Source: Cellulomonas sp. C5510
GTDB lineage: Bacteria; Actinomycetota; Actinomycetes; Actinomycetales; Cellulomonadaceae
NCBI RefSeq assembly: GCF_019797765.1
Contig: NZ_CP081862.1
Location: forward strand, 2,976,001 to 3,040,000
Direction of reading: 5' to 3'
DNA: 64,000 nucleotides
The notes beneath the pieces are model-generated. The model did no database searches. It was given only the letters and a program-made list of their open reading frames with translations, and was not told the DNA's origin. Below, in pieces: positions 1 through 8,370 of this stretch; the stretch's first letter is position 1; every line of letters begins with the position of its first letter. Both the position numbers and the translations under genes were made by a program.

Positions 1-1
1 C

Positions 2-223
2 GTCGTCGTCGCGGTCGTCTCCACCGTGCTGGACTCGCTGCCGCAGGTGGCCGCGATCCACCCGGGCCTGCTGACCCACCACTGGTTCGACTTCGCGGAG
101 TTCCTGCGGCTGCAGGTCGACTGGGGCGTCGTCGCCGAGGGGCTCGGGGTGCAGGCCGCGTGGGTGGCCGTGTTCGGCTCGCTGGCGTGGGCGCGGTTCA
201 CCACGGCGGACGTGACGTCCTGA
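2..223 (+). CDS. ABC-2 type transporter permease, C-terminal end (cut by window edge)
   Basis: The last 73 or so residues of a membrane protein are open from the left edge to a TGA at 221-223. The stretch contains LLTHHWFDF and a final hydrophobic helix, and closes with WARFTTADVTS, an ending familiar from actinobacterial ABC-2 permeases that export lipids, drugs or polysaccharide precursors. Its ATPase partner would lie to the left of the window. Only the tail is visible, so the substrate cannot be named, and the family call rests on the C-terminal pattern alone. Confidence 0.6.
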   Translation, partial: VVVAVVSTVLDSLPQVAAIHPGLLTHHWFDFAEFLRLQVDWGVVAEGLGVQAAWVAVFGSLAWARFTTADVTS

Positions 224-237
224 GGTGACCTCCGGAG

Positions 238-633
238 CTAGGTGAGCAGGCCGACGACGGTCGCCGCCACGGCGAGGAGGGGGACCAGGCCCTGCGACAC
301 GGCGGCCCGGGCCCGCCGGGGAGCGCCGCGCGAGCTGAGCAGCAGCACCGCGGCGGCCGCGGCCATCGCCCCGCAGCCGGCGAGCACCAGGGCCGCTCCC
401 GCGCTCTCGTGCCCGAGGGCGGTCAGCACCACGCCGACCGCGGTCGCGAGCGCGAGGAACAGGTTGTACCAGCCCTGGTTGTACGCCATCTCGCGGGTGG
501 CCTCCGCCTGCTCGGGCGTGGTGCCGAACGTCCGCCGGGCGCGCGGGGTGGTCCAGAGCACGGACTCGAGCACGAAGATGTAGACGTGCAGGAGCGCGGC
601 GACGGTCGCGAGCACGAGTCCGGTGGCGATCAT
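238..633 (-). CDS. DUF1304 family small membrane protein
   Basis: A 131-residue integral membrane protein with four predicted hydrophobic segments. The signature is the N-terminal helix followed by HVYIFVLESVLW and a conserved RRTFGTTPEQ...NQGWYNLFLA segment, characteristic of the DUF1304 (YqjF-like) family, whose biochemical role is unknown. I chose the ATG at 631-633 because family members begin just before the first helix; an upstream in-frame start at 666 would add eleven polar residues. It converges on the upstream permease end with only 14 bases between the stops. Confidence 0.85.
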   Translation of the reverse strand: MIATGLVLATVAALLHVYIFVLESVLWTTPRARRTFGTTPEQAEATREMAYNQGWYNLFLALATAVGVVLTALGHESAGAALVLAGCGAMAAAAAVLLLSSRGAPRRARAAVSQGLVPLLAVAATVVGLLT

Positions 634-707
634 GCGCACCAGTGTGCGCCCGCCCACGCCCCGCACCCTCGTGTGCGGGTCCCGGCACCCGCGTCACGTG
701 CACCCGC

Positions 708-903
708 ATGGTCGTCCGTCAGCTGGAACCGGACGGGGTGGACCGCGTCCTCGCCGCGCCGGCCGAGCGTGTCTGGCGGCTGCGGGCCGACCCGCGGCAG
801 CTCGAGCGCTGGTGGGGCCCGCCGAGCCGGCCCGCCGCGTTCACCGAGCACGAGCTCGTCCCCGGTGGCCGCGCAGGTGGACGCCCTGCTGGCCGCGGTC
901 TGA
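708..903 (+). pseudogene. Remnant of an SRPBCC/AHSA1-type START-domain gene with internal deletion
   Basis: From the ATG at 708 the frame gives a typical AHSA1 beginning: VDRVLAAPAERVWRLRADP, then LERWWGPPS and FTEHELVPGGR. It then loses sense near base 870. In another frame AQVDALLAAV ends at a TGA (901-903), which matches the usual C-terminus of the same family. About 90 middle residues are missing, so this looks like one gene that suffered an internal frame-changing deletion. The original family is a hydrophobic-ligand-binding fold of general stress or unknown function. Confidence 0.6.
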
Positions 904-1018
904 CCGGGCGCGGCTGGGCCGAGGGTCCCGGCGGGTCATGGGATGACCGGGTGGACCATGGCCCGGTGGACGTCACCCCGGTCGGCACCCGGCCCTCCCG
1001 CTCCCCCGGCGGCGCCTC

Positions 1019-1771
1019 GTGGTGAGGGTCCGCTCGCGCGCCGAGCACCCCGCCACGGGCGCCGCGCTCGCCGTCGTCGGCGGGTTCCTCGACGCGTACA
1101 CGTTCGTCGCGCACGACGGGGTGTTCGCCAACGCCCAGACCGGCAACGTCGTGCTGGTCGCCGTCGCCTGGGCGCGCGGCGACGGTCCGCACGCCGCCCG
1201 GTACCTGCCGATCATCGCGACGTTCGTGCTCGGGCTGGTGGCGGCGGAGGTGCTCGCCGCGCACCGGCACCGCCGCTGGTTCCACGACCCCACGCGGCTG
1301 GTGCTCGGCACCGAGATCCTGGTGCTGCTGGCGGTCGCCGCGCTCCCCCGCACGGCGCCGCACCTCGTCACCACCTGCGCCGTGTCGTTCGTCGCGGCGC
1401 TCCAGGTCACGACGTTCCGCCTGGTGCGGGACACCAGCTACAGCACCACCATGACCACCGGCAACCTGCGCACGCTCGTGACGGCCGCCTACGAGTGGCT
1501 GACCGGCTACGACCCGGCGCAGCGGGCCGCCGTGGCGCGCCTGTCCGCCGTCGTGCTCGCGTTCGCGGCCGGGGCCGGGGCCGGTGCGCTCGCCAGCGGT
1601 CCCGACGCCCTCGGCACCCGGGCGACGGTCCTCGCGGCCGCCGTGCTCGCCGGGGTGCTGACCGCCGTCGAGACGCACACCCGGCGCCACCCGCACACCC
1701 TCGTGCCCGCGCCCGACCCCGGCAGGGCCGCGGCGCGGGTCGGAGCGCGCGCGGGCGACGGCGCGGACTGA
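1019..1771 (+). CDS. DUF1275 (YoaK-like) membrane protein
   Basis: A 250-residue polytopic membrane protein. The first helix carries VGGFLDAYTFVAHDGVFANAQTGN, split here as GGFLDAYTFV and FANAQTGN, both hallmarks of DUF1275. A second copy of the motif occurs as FRLVRDTSYSTTMTTGNLR around residues 135-155, consistent with the internally duplicated, possibly transporter-like fold. Six hydrophobic segments are visible. The family has no firmly established substrate. The GTG at 1019 is the first of two adjacent GTG codons and lacks a clear ribosome binding site, so the start could be a codon or two off. The polar C-terminal tail is rich in His and Arg. Confidence 0.85.
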   Translation: MVRVRSRAEHPATGAALAVVGGFLDAYTFVAHDGVFANAQTGNVVLVAVAWARGDGPHAARYLPIIATFVLGLVAAEVLAAHRHRRWFHDPTRLVLGTEILVLLAVAALPRTAPHLVTTCAVSFVAALQVTTFRLVRDTSYSTTMTTGNLRTLVTAAYEWLTGYDPAQRAAVARLSAVVLAFAAGAGAGALASGPDALGTRATVLAAAVLAGVLTAVETHTRRHPHTLVPAPDPGRAAARVGARAGDGAD

Positions 1772-1858
1772 GGCGGCGCGCGCCCGGGGCGCCCGATCGC
1801 GCCCGTGTGGGCGGGTGCCGGGGGGGCGGGTGTCGGTGGGCGGCGGCAGGATGGCGCC

Positions 1859-3418
1859 GTGCTGCTCGCCGACGTCGCCGCGACCTCCGCCGGCCTGGCC
1901 GCGACCCGTTCGCGACTGGCCAAGCGCGCCCTGCTCGTCGACCTGCTGCGGCGCACCGCTCCCGACGAGGTGCCCGTCGTGGCCCGGTACCTCGCGGGCG
2001 AGCTGCGCCAGCGTCGCACCGGCCTCGGGTGGCGCTCCCTGCGCGACCTGCCCGCCCCCGCGACCGCGTCGTCCCTCGAGGTGCTGGCCGTCGACGCGGC
2101 GTTCGAGCGCATGGCAGGCCTCGCCGGCCCCGGCTCCGGGGGTGCGCGCGCGGCACTGGCCGCCGACCTGTTCGGTGCCGCGACCGAGCCCGAGCAGCGG
2201 TTCCTCGCGGGCCTCGTCGCCGGCGAGGTCCGGCAGGGCGCGCTGGACGCCCTGCTGCTCGACGCCGTGGCCGAGGCCGCCGGCGTGCCGGCGCCGGTGG
2301 TCCGCCGGGCCGCGATGCTCGCCGGGGCCAGCGAGCCGGTCGCCGTGGCCGCGCTCGCCGCGCCCTCCCCGGAGGCCGCCCGCGCCGCGCTCGAGGGGGT
2401 GGGCCTGACGGTCGGGCGGCCGGTGCGCCCGATGCTCGCCGCCTCCGCACCGGACGTGGCGACCGCCGTGGCCGGCTTCGGCGGACGGCCGGTCGTCGTG
2501 GACGCCAAGCTCGACGGCATCCGGGTCCAGGTGCACCGCGACGGCGGCGCGGTCAGGGTGTTCACGCGCAGCCTCGACGACATCACCGCGCGCGTCCCGG
2601 AGGTGGTCGCCGCCGTGCGCGCGCTGCCGCTGCGGGCCGCGGTGCTGGACGGCGAGGCGCTCGCCCTCGACGCCACGGGACGTCCGCGCCCGTTCCAGGA
2701 GACCGCCGCCCGCAGCGCCACCCGCGACGCGGACCTCGCCGCGACCACCGAGCTGCGCCCGTTCTTCTTCGACCTGCTGCACCTCGACGGCCGCGACCTG
2801 CTCGACACCCCGCTGCGCGAGCGGCTCGCCGCCCTCGACACGGTGGCCGGCGGGCTCGTGGTCGAGCGGGTCGTCACCGACGACCCCGAGGTCGCCGGGC
2901 GGGCGTTCGCCGACTGGGTCGGCGCCGGCCAGGAGGGCGTCGTCGTGAAGGACGCGGACGCGCCGTACGAGGCCGGCCGTCGCGGCTCCGCGTGGGTCAA
3001 GGTCAAGCCCCGGCACACCCTCGACCTCGTCGTCCTCGCCGTCGAGCGCGGCTCGGGCCGGCGGGCGGGGTCCCTGTCGAACATCCACCTCGGCGCCCGT
3101 GACCCCGCCGGGGGCTTCGTCATGCTCGGCAAGACCTTCAAAGGCATGACGGACGAGATGCTGGCCTGGCAGACCGCACGGTTCCGCGAGCTGGAGGTCG
3201 CCGACGACGGCTGGACGGTGACCCTGCGCCCCGAGCAGGTCGTCGAGGTCGCGTTCGACGGCGTCCAGCGTTCACCCCGCTACCCCGGCGGCCTGGCGCT
3301 GCGGTTCGCGCGGGTGATCCGCTACCGCGACGACAAGCGCGCCGACGAGGCGGACACGATCGACACGGTCCGCGAGGCCCTCCCCGCACCGGGCCACGAC
3401 CCGGCGCGCGAGCCCTGA
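1859..3418 (+). CDS. ATP-dependent DNA ligase (LigB-like)
   Basis: A 519-residue ligase that seals nicks by an adenylated lysine intermediate. Visible parts are an N-terminal DNA-binding domain (residues about 1-200), the nucleotidyltransferase domain with motif I DAKLDGIRVQVH around residue 220 (Lys is the AMP acceptor), then an EALALD segment, EGVVVK (motif IV) and WVKVKP (motif V), and an OB-fold C-terminal part ending VIRYRDDKRADEADT. The length matches actinobacterial LigB. The GTG at 1859 fits the family N-terminus LLADVAATSA; longer in-frame starts upstream would add a Gly-rich non-family leader. It stands alone, without Ku or a primase nearby, which argues against a dedicated NHEJ operon. 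Confidence 0.92.
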   Translation: MLLADVAATSAGLAATRSRLAKRALLVDLLRRTAPDEVPVVARYLAGELRQRRTGLGWRSLRDLPAPATASSLEVLAVDAAFERMAGLAGPGSGGARAALAADLFGAATEPEQRFLAGLVAGEVRQGALDALLLDAVAEAAGVPAPVVRRAAMLAGASEPVAVAALAAPSPEAARAALEGVGLTVGRPVRPMLAASAPDVATAVAGFGGRPVVVDAKLDGIRVQVHRDGGAVRVFTRSLDDITARVPEVVAAVRALPLRAAVLDGEALALDATGRPRPFQETAARSATRDADLAATTELRPFFFDLLHLDGRDLLDTPLRERLAALDTVAGGLVVERVVTDDPEVAGRAFADWVGAGQEGVVVKDADAPYEAGRRGSAWVKVKPRHTLDLVVLAVERGSGRRAGSLSNIHLGARDPAGGFVMLGKTFKGMTDEMLAWQTARFRELEVADDGWTVTLRPEQVVEVAFDGVQRSPRYPGGLALRFARVIRYRDDKRADEADTIDTVREALPAPGHDPAREP

Positions 3419-3479
3419 CAGCGCACGGCACGCCCGCACCCCTCCCGCACCGGCAGCCGCGCTCCCCCCACGCCCTCGT

Positions 3480-3502
3480 CCCGTTCGGAGGCTCCGAACG
3501 GG
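3480..3502. repeat. Perfect 23-bp palindrome (11-bp arms)
   Basis: Arms CCCGTTCGGAG and CTCCGAACGGG flank a single central base. It lies 61 bases after the DNA ligase stop and could act as a transcription terminator or a protein-binding site. No U-tract follows. The same GGAG/CTCC centre recurs in a second palindrome 50 bases on. Confidence 0.55.
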
Positions 3503-3550
3503 ATCGGAGGGGTCTGCGCGGGATCGAGGTGGTCCGCGGAGCACCACGAT

Positions 3551-3575
3551 CCCCCGTCGGAGCCTCCGACGGGGG
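3551..3575. repeat. Perfect 25-bp palindrome (12-bp arms)
   Basis: Arms CCCCCGTCGGAG and CTCCGACGGGGG flank one base. It is similar in size and centre to the palindrome at 3480-3502. The pair occupies the 412-base gap between the ligase and the next small gene, in which I otherwise see no coding sequence. Confidence 0.55.
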
Positions 3576-3830
3576 AAGCGGGAGCACGGTGCGGGAGCAG
3601 GTTGGGACTCTCGTCCCTTTCGGGTTGGTGAAGACGGGGGTGCGGCGGCCGTGGGGCGCCGGTTCACCCCCGGCGAGCGGGTGGTGCGGGGCCGGCGATG
3701 TGCTCGCGCGCGGGAGGCTGGGGGTGTGGACCACCACCCCCGGTCCACAGGCCGCAAGGACGCGAGCCGTCCCTCTGCGGTGACCCGCCGGTGGCGCACC
3801 CCGCCACCTCGATCAGTGCAGGAGGACCCC

Positions 3831-4004
3831 GTGCACCCGGATCTGTACCTCATCGTCTACCGGCAGCAGGAGCGCGAGCTCGAGAGCCGCCTGGAGCACC
3901 GCCGCTCCCAGGCCGCCCGCGACGTGTCCCGTCCGCGGGCCGCGCGCCGCACGGCCGCGGCGTTCACCGCCCTGGCACCGCGACGGCGCCACGGGCTCGC
4001 CTGA
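3831..4004 (+). CDS. Small basic hypothetical protein (57 aa)
   Basis: A GTG at 3831 preceded at ideal distance by AGGAGG (3820-3825) opens a 57-codon frame. The product starts with HPDLYLIVYRQQERELESRL and then becomes Arg/Ala-rich. The start resembles short actinobacterial proteins beginning with a PDLY/LYL segment followed by a charged amphipathic helix, often annotated only as hypothetical. The strong ribosome binding site is the main support. I cannot assign a role. Confidence 0.5.
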   Translation: MHPDLYLIVYRQQERELESRLEHRRSQAARDVSRPRAARRTAAAFTALAPRRRHGLA

Positions 4005-4175
4005 CCCACCCCGACCTCCGCCGCGGCGGGCCGGGGCCCCTCCCCTCGCCCGCCCGGCGCCCCGGACGATGACCGCTCGCACGACCCGGGCGCAGGATCT
4101 CGCGCGTCGCCGCGGGTCCCTGCCCGTCCGCGCCGGGGAACAGCACCGCGTCGCCGACCGGGCACGCGCCCCGTC

Positions 4176-5036
4176 CTACCGGCCCGCGGACGGAGGCGCG
4201 ACCGCGGGCGGCGCCCCCGGGGCGAAGGCCGCACCCACCTGGTCGGCGAGCAGAGCGGCCACGCGCCGCTGCTCGACCGACGGCCGCGCGACCCGGGTCG
4301 CCGCACTCACGAGGAAACGGCCGTGCACGGTGCCCCCACCGGACACCTCGAGCTGCAGCAGGTCGTCGGTGGGCAGGCCCTGGCGGTCGACGTCGATGAC
4401 CGCGCCTCGCCGCGTGACCGACCCGTCGCGCTCCAGCACCGTCGCGGACGCCGAGGGCCGACGACCCGGCTCGGCGACGACCGGCTCGTACCGGCAGTCG
4501 TCCGCGTCGAGCAGCTCCCGGACCTGGTCGGCCACCTGCACCGCGAGCAGGCCGGGGTCGGCGGGCCGCGCGGCGACGACGTCCGCGGTCCGCAGCACCC
4601 CGTCGAGGTAGCCGGAGCGTCGGCTCGCCCGCGCCTGCTGGCGGCGGCCCCAGAGCGCGATCTCGCTCACCGCCAGACCGGTCAGCAGCAGCAGGACGGT
4701 CGCCTCGACCTCCTCCGGCTCGGCGATCGTGAAGCTGAGGACCGGCTCCACGAGGAAGAAGTCGAACGACAGCCCGGCAGCGAGCGCCGCGACCACACCG
4801 GCAGCACGCAGCCCGGACGCGGATGCCGCGACCACGATGAGCACGAGGACCAGCACGGCGGTCACCGCGGTGACGTCCAGCAGGTGCATCCCGATCGCCG
4901 CGACGGGCGGCGCGAGCACGGCGAAGGCGAGCACCACCGAGCGCCGGGGCACCAGCTCCTGACCGCGCCCGGCGGCGGTCGCCGCCGCCCCGGTCGTCCC
5001 GGTCGTCCCGCTGGTCGTGGTCGTCCTGGTCGTCAT
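4176..5036 (-). CDS. DUF4118 membrane protein (KdpD-like transmembrane sensor without kinase domain)
   Basis: A 286-residue protein. After a Thr-rich leader, residues about 30-130 form four closely spaced helices containing GLSFDFFLVEPVLSFTI, the DUF4118 signature that makes up the transmembrane core of KdpD sensor kinases. The soluble part (about 130-286) resembles a degenerate GAF-type domain and ends with SVEQRRVAALLADQVGAAF, where KdpD would continue into its histidine kinase. No H-box or ATPase domain follows, so it is either a stand-alone sensor or an accessory protein. The ATG at 5036 has GGAGG just upstream; the longer frame to 5150 lacks one. Confidence 0.8.
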   Translation of the reverse strand: MTTRTTTTSGTTGTTGAAATAAGRGQELVPRRSVVLAFAVLAPPVAAIGMHLLDVTAVTAVLVLVLIVVAASASGLRAAGVVAALAAGLSFDFFLVEPVLSFTIAEPEEVEATVLLLLTGLAVSEIALWGRRQQARASRRSGYLDGVLRTADVVAARPADPGLLAVQVADQVRELLDADDCRYEPVVAEPGRRPSASATVLERDGSVTRRGAVIDVDRQGLPTDDLLQLEVSGGGTVHGRFLVSAATRVARPSVEQRRVAALLADQVGAAFAPGAPPAVAPPSAGR

Positions 5037-5305
5037 GGTGGACCTCCTGTCACCGCGCCGGCCCCGTCGCGTGCCGGACGGCTGCGGCCGCCTGCCCCGG
5101 GGCACGGAGCCAGCACACACCCGCCCGGGACTGGCGACGGGCGCCCTCACGGATCCCGAACGGGAGCGCCGCCGATCCTCACGGATCGCTGACGGCGGGC
5201 CGCGCCGCGGCGTGCGCCGACACCCGATCTGTCTGTGTCATCATGATGTTTCGTCAGCGCTCTGCTGATACAGCTCTCGTCCGAGCCCGCACCCGAGGAG
5301 CACCC

Positions 5306-5810
5306 ATGCCCGGCGCCCGCCTCGCCGCGCGTCGCAGGAACGGCCCGGCCGACGCAGCGCGCACGGAGACACGCGCGGCGACCTCCAGCGGGGCGTGGAC
5401 CGCGGGCAGCCAGGCCGCGACCATGGTCGTCAACGCCGCGCTGTCGATCCTGCTCGCCCGCGCGCTGGGCGCCACCGAGCTCGGCCTCGACACCGACGCG
5501 ATCGCTCTCGCCTCCATCGGGCAGACCGTCATGACCGGGGGGCTCAACGGGCCGGCGGTGCGCGTGCTCAGCAGCGAGCGCGCCGCCGACGCGACGCTGA
5601 CCGCCCTGGTCCTCATCCGCGACGCGTTCGCGCTGGTCGGCCCGGCCGTCGTCACCGCGGTCGCGTTCCTCGCCGGCGGCGGCCGCGAGGGCGTGCTGAC
5701 CCTGGTCGCCGCCTCGGCGTTGGTGGGGCGCGCGCTGGAGGCCCCCGAGATGTGGTCCGCCTCCGTGCTGCGCCACGTCAAGGCCGACGAGGTGTTCGTC
5801 GCGCGGCTCG
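5306..5810 (+). pseudogene. Truncated Wzx-type flippase / polysaccharide biosynthesis membrane protein
   Basis: An ATG at 5306 behind GAGGAG starts a protein whose first 165 or so residues look like a MATE-fold oligosaccharide flippase. SSGAWTAGSQAATMVVNAAL is followed by helices and LILIRDAFALVG-like segments, ending near SVLRHVKADEVFVARLGG. After about 5810 the frame stays open but loses hydrophobic and family character. A full flippase has around 400-480 residues and 12-14 helices, so this is a C-terminally deleted copy. A complete flippase is present at 11715-13046. Confidence 0.6.
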
Positions 5811-6090
5811 GCGGGGACCCGGTCTCCGCGGCGACCACCGAGCCGGTCGGCGCGCTCGGCCGCGACCCCGGCCAGGACCACGCGCTGGGCCGACCGGTGC
5901 CGACGCACGACGTCGACCTCCTCACCCGGGCGGGTGCGCCGGCCGTGCCCGATCCCCCTGCCCGACCCCGTCTCCGGCGGCGAGGCCGCGTGAGCGGACC
6001 ACGGCCGCACCGCTGTCGGCCTCCTCGTCCGGCAGTGGACGCGCGGCGCCCGGCCCGTCCCCGACCACCCACTCGTCCCGGGAGGACCCC

Positions 6091-7605
6091 TTGGACCTGC
6101 ACGACCTCATCGCGCTCCTGCGCACCCGATGGCCCTGGATCCTCGCGACCGCGCTGCTGGGCATCAGCGCCGGCGCGGCGCTCGCGCTCACCGCGACGCC
6201 TCTCTACGAGGCCAGGACCCAGGTCTTCGTCTCGGTGCGCAACGGCGTGACAGCGGCCGACCTGTGGCAGGGCTCGAGCTTCACACAGCAGCAGATCGCC
6301 TCCTACACCCAGACCGTGACGTCGCCGCTGGTGCTGCAGCCCGTCGCCGACCGCCTCGAGGGGACCGACGCGGCGGCACTCGCTGAGCAGATCTCGGCCT
6401 CCTCCCCCGCCGACACGGTGCTCATCAACATCGCGGTCTCCGACGCCGACCCCGCGCGGGCAGCGGAGATCGCCAACCTCACCGCGCAGAGCTTCGCAAC
6501 GGTGGTCGGCGAGCTCGAGACCCCGGACGGCAGCGCCACGTCGCCCGTGCGCGTGTCGGTCGTGCGGCCGGCCGCTGCGCCGCTCTCGCCGGCGTCGCCG
6601 AGCCTGCGACTCAACCTCGTCCTCGGGTTCGCGCTCGGCACGGCGGGCGGCCTCGCACTCGCCTTCCTGCGGCACAGCCTCGACACGCGCGTGCGCGACG
6701 AGCGGGACGTCGCGACGGTGACGTCCGCGAGCGTGCTCGGTGCCGTCGCCGACCACCCGGGGCTCGGCCAGCGCACGCTGACGTCGCGCGACGCGGACGG
6801 CGCGCCCGCCGAGGCGTACCGTCGGCTGCGCACCAACCTGCAGTTCGCGCGCTCGGTCGCCGAGGCGCGCACACTCCTCGTGACGTCGGCGCTCGAGGGC
6901 GAGGGCAAGTCGACGACCGCGATGAACCTCGCGCTCGCGATCGCCGAGGCGGGCTCACGTGTCGTGCTGGTCGACGCCGACCTGCGCCGACCCTCGCTCG
7001 CGCGGGCGCTCACGCTCGAGGGCATCGCCGGGCTCACCACCGTCCTCGTCGGCCGCGCGCGGCTCGAGGACGTCGTCCAGCGCTGGGGAACGACCCTGCT
7101 CGACGTCCTGCCGTCCGGCGAGCGCCCGCCGAACCCGTCCGAGCTGCTCGGTTCCGACGCGATGCGCGCAACCCTCAGGCAGCTCGCGCTGCGTTACGAC
7201 GTCATCATCATCGACAGCTCGCCGCTGCTACCCGTGACGGATGCGGCCGTGCTCTCGACGCTCGCGGACGGCACCATTCTCGTCGCGGGCTGCGACCGCG
7301 TGCACCGCGGCCAGCTCCGTGCCGCGGTGAGCTCGCTCGCCCACGTCGACTCGGCGTTGCTCGGCATCGTCCTCAACCGCGTCGCACGCCAGGACGCCGA
7401 CCCCTACGGGTACGGGTACGGGTACGGGTACGGGTACGGGTACGGCTACGTGCACGGCGCGAGCACCGAGGTGGCGGACCTCGGCCGGCACCGCGGCTCC
7501 CGGGGGTCGCGGCGCGGCTCGCGCGCGCCGCGCCCGCCCCGGGGCGCCCCCGCCGGGCCGGCTGCCGCCGTGCCCACGGCCCGGACACGAGCGGTGGGCC
7601 GATGA
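6091..7605 (+). CDS. Polysaccharide co-polymerase / bacterial tyrosine autokinase (Wzz-BY kinase fusion)
   Basis: A 504-residue fusion that controls exopolysaccharide chain length and export through autophosphorylation. The Wzz part has a first helix at residues about 15-37 and a second at about 172-192. The cytoplasmic kinase has Walker A GEGKSTT (around 270), Walker A' VVLVDADLRR (around 290-300) and Walker B VIIIDSSP (around 371). The C-terminus holds a Tyr cluster made of eight Tyr alternating with Gly (439-453), the usual autophosphorylation target of BY kinases. The TTG at 6091 is preceded by GGGAGGA and fits the family start. Its stop overlaps the phosphatase start by four bases, so the opposing enzymes are translationally coupled. 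Confidence 0.93.
   Translation: MDLHDLIALLRTRWPWILATALLGISAGAALALTATPLYEARTQVFVSVRNGVTAADLWQGSSFTQQQIASYTQTVTSPLVLQPVADRLEGTDAAALAEQISASSPADTVLINIAVSDADPARAAEIANLTAQSFATVVGELETPDGSATSPVRVSVVRPAAAPLSPASPSLRLNLVLGFALGTAGGLALAFLRHSLDTRVRDERDVATVTSASVLGAVADHPGLGQRTLTSRDADGAPAEAYRRLRTNLQFARSVAEARTLLVTSALEGEGKSTTAMNLALAIAEAGSRVVLVDADLRRPSLARALTLEGIAGLTTVLVGRARLEDVVQRWGTTLLDVLPSGERPPNPSELLGSDAMRATLRQLALRYDVIIIDSSPLLPVTDAAVLSTLADGTILVAGCDRVHRGQLRAAVSSLAHVDSALLGIVLNRVARQDADPYGYGYGYGYGYGYGYVHGASTEVADLGRHRGSRGSRRGSRAPRPPRGAPAGPAAAVPTARTRAVGR
7405..7449 (+). repeat. Hexanucleotide tandem repeat encoding the Tyr-Gly phosphorylation cluster
   Basis: Six perfect copies of TACGGG (7405-7440) plus TACGGC and a final TAC encode eight tyrosines spaced by glycine at the kinase C-terminus. 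Copy-number change would keep the frame and alter the number of phosphorylatable tyrosines. Confidence 0.9.
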
Positions 7606-8339
7606 GCCACCGCGCCGGCCGCTGGTCGACCGCGACCGCGAGGCGCGGGACGTGGACAGCCACGGGGTCGGACGACGCCGTGGGCCGGATGGGCCGCATC
7701 CTCCTCGTGTGCACGGGCGCGGTGTGTCGCTCGCCCGCCGCCGCGAGCCTCCTGCGGGCGGCTCTTGCCGGCCAGGCCGTGACGGTGCGTGCCGTCGGGA
7801 CCCGGGCGCTGGCCGGGGCGCCGATGGATCCGCGCACGCTCGCGGCGCTGCCCCCCGGCAGCCCGGGTGCTCGCGAGCACGTCGCGCACCAGCTCGTCGC
7901 CGCGGACGTCGCAGGTGCCGACCTCGTCCTCGGCTTGACCACCGAGCACCGCGCGGCGGCGGTCCTCCTCGTGCCCGCCGCCGTGCGTCGCAGCTTCACG
8001 CTCCTCGAGCTCGCCCGCCTCGTCGGTGCGACGCACCCGGCGGCCCCACGCCTGGAGGACCCGGACGCGATGCCGGGCCGGCTCGCTGACCTCTGCGCCC
8101 GGGCCGTCGCCGCGCGGCCGCTGGCGGCCGGGGGCCCTGACGACGTCCCGGACCCCGTCGCCGAGCCGGCGGCGGCGCACGTCGAGACCGTGGCCCGCAT
8201 CGCCGAGGCGGTCCGCTCGATCGCCGCCGCGCTCGCTGTGCCGCCCCACGGGGCCGAGCACCTGAGCCGCGCCACCCGTCCGGACCGCCGAGGCATCCGG
8301 GACGCCCAGCCTCTGACCCGAGCAGGCCTGCACCCGTGA
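7602..8339 (+). CDS. Low-molecular-weight protein tyrosine phosphatase
   Basis: A phosphatase of the arsenate-reductase-like fold that removes phosphate from the adjacent autokinase. The P-loop VCTGAVCRS carries Cys37 and Arg43 of the C-x5-R signature. The Asn usual after Gly is Ala here. The general acid is probably in LEDPDAMPGR near residue 150. The ATG at 7602 overlaps the kinase stop, but an internal ATG at 7689, directly before GRILLVCTG, matches the usual family start better; the 29 extra residues may not be translated. The C-terminal extension beyond about residue 210 is Arg/Pro-rich and not conserved in the family. Confidence 0.88.
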   Translation: MSHRAGRWSTATARRGTWTATGSDDAVGRMGRILLVCTGAVCRSPAAASLLRAALAGQAVTVRAVGTRALAGAPMDPRTLAALPPGSPGAREHVAHQLVAADVAGADLVLGLTTEHRAAAVLLVPAAVRRSFTLLELARLVGATHPAAPRLEDPDAMPGRLADLCARAVAARPLAAGGPDDVPDPVAEPAAAHVETVARIAEAVRSIAAALAVPPHGAEHLSRATRPDRRGIRDAQPLTRAGLHP

Positions 8340-8370
8340 CTGCCCCACCCCGTCGACCGAGGAGCGCCCG

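Noticed and set aside
719..3088. 789-codon open frame antisense to the DUF1275 and ligase genes
   Set aside because: Same GC-driven shadow effect; low-complexity product without recognisable family.
5239..5268. Short palindromes CATCATGATG and TCAGC-GCTCT-GCTGA before the exopolysaccharide locus
   Set aside because: They may be regulatory, but they are too short and lack recognisable promoter boxes, so they are not listed as features.
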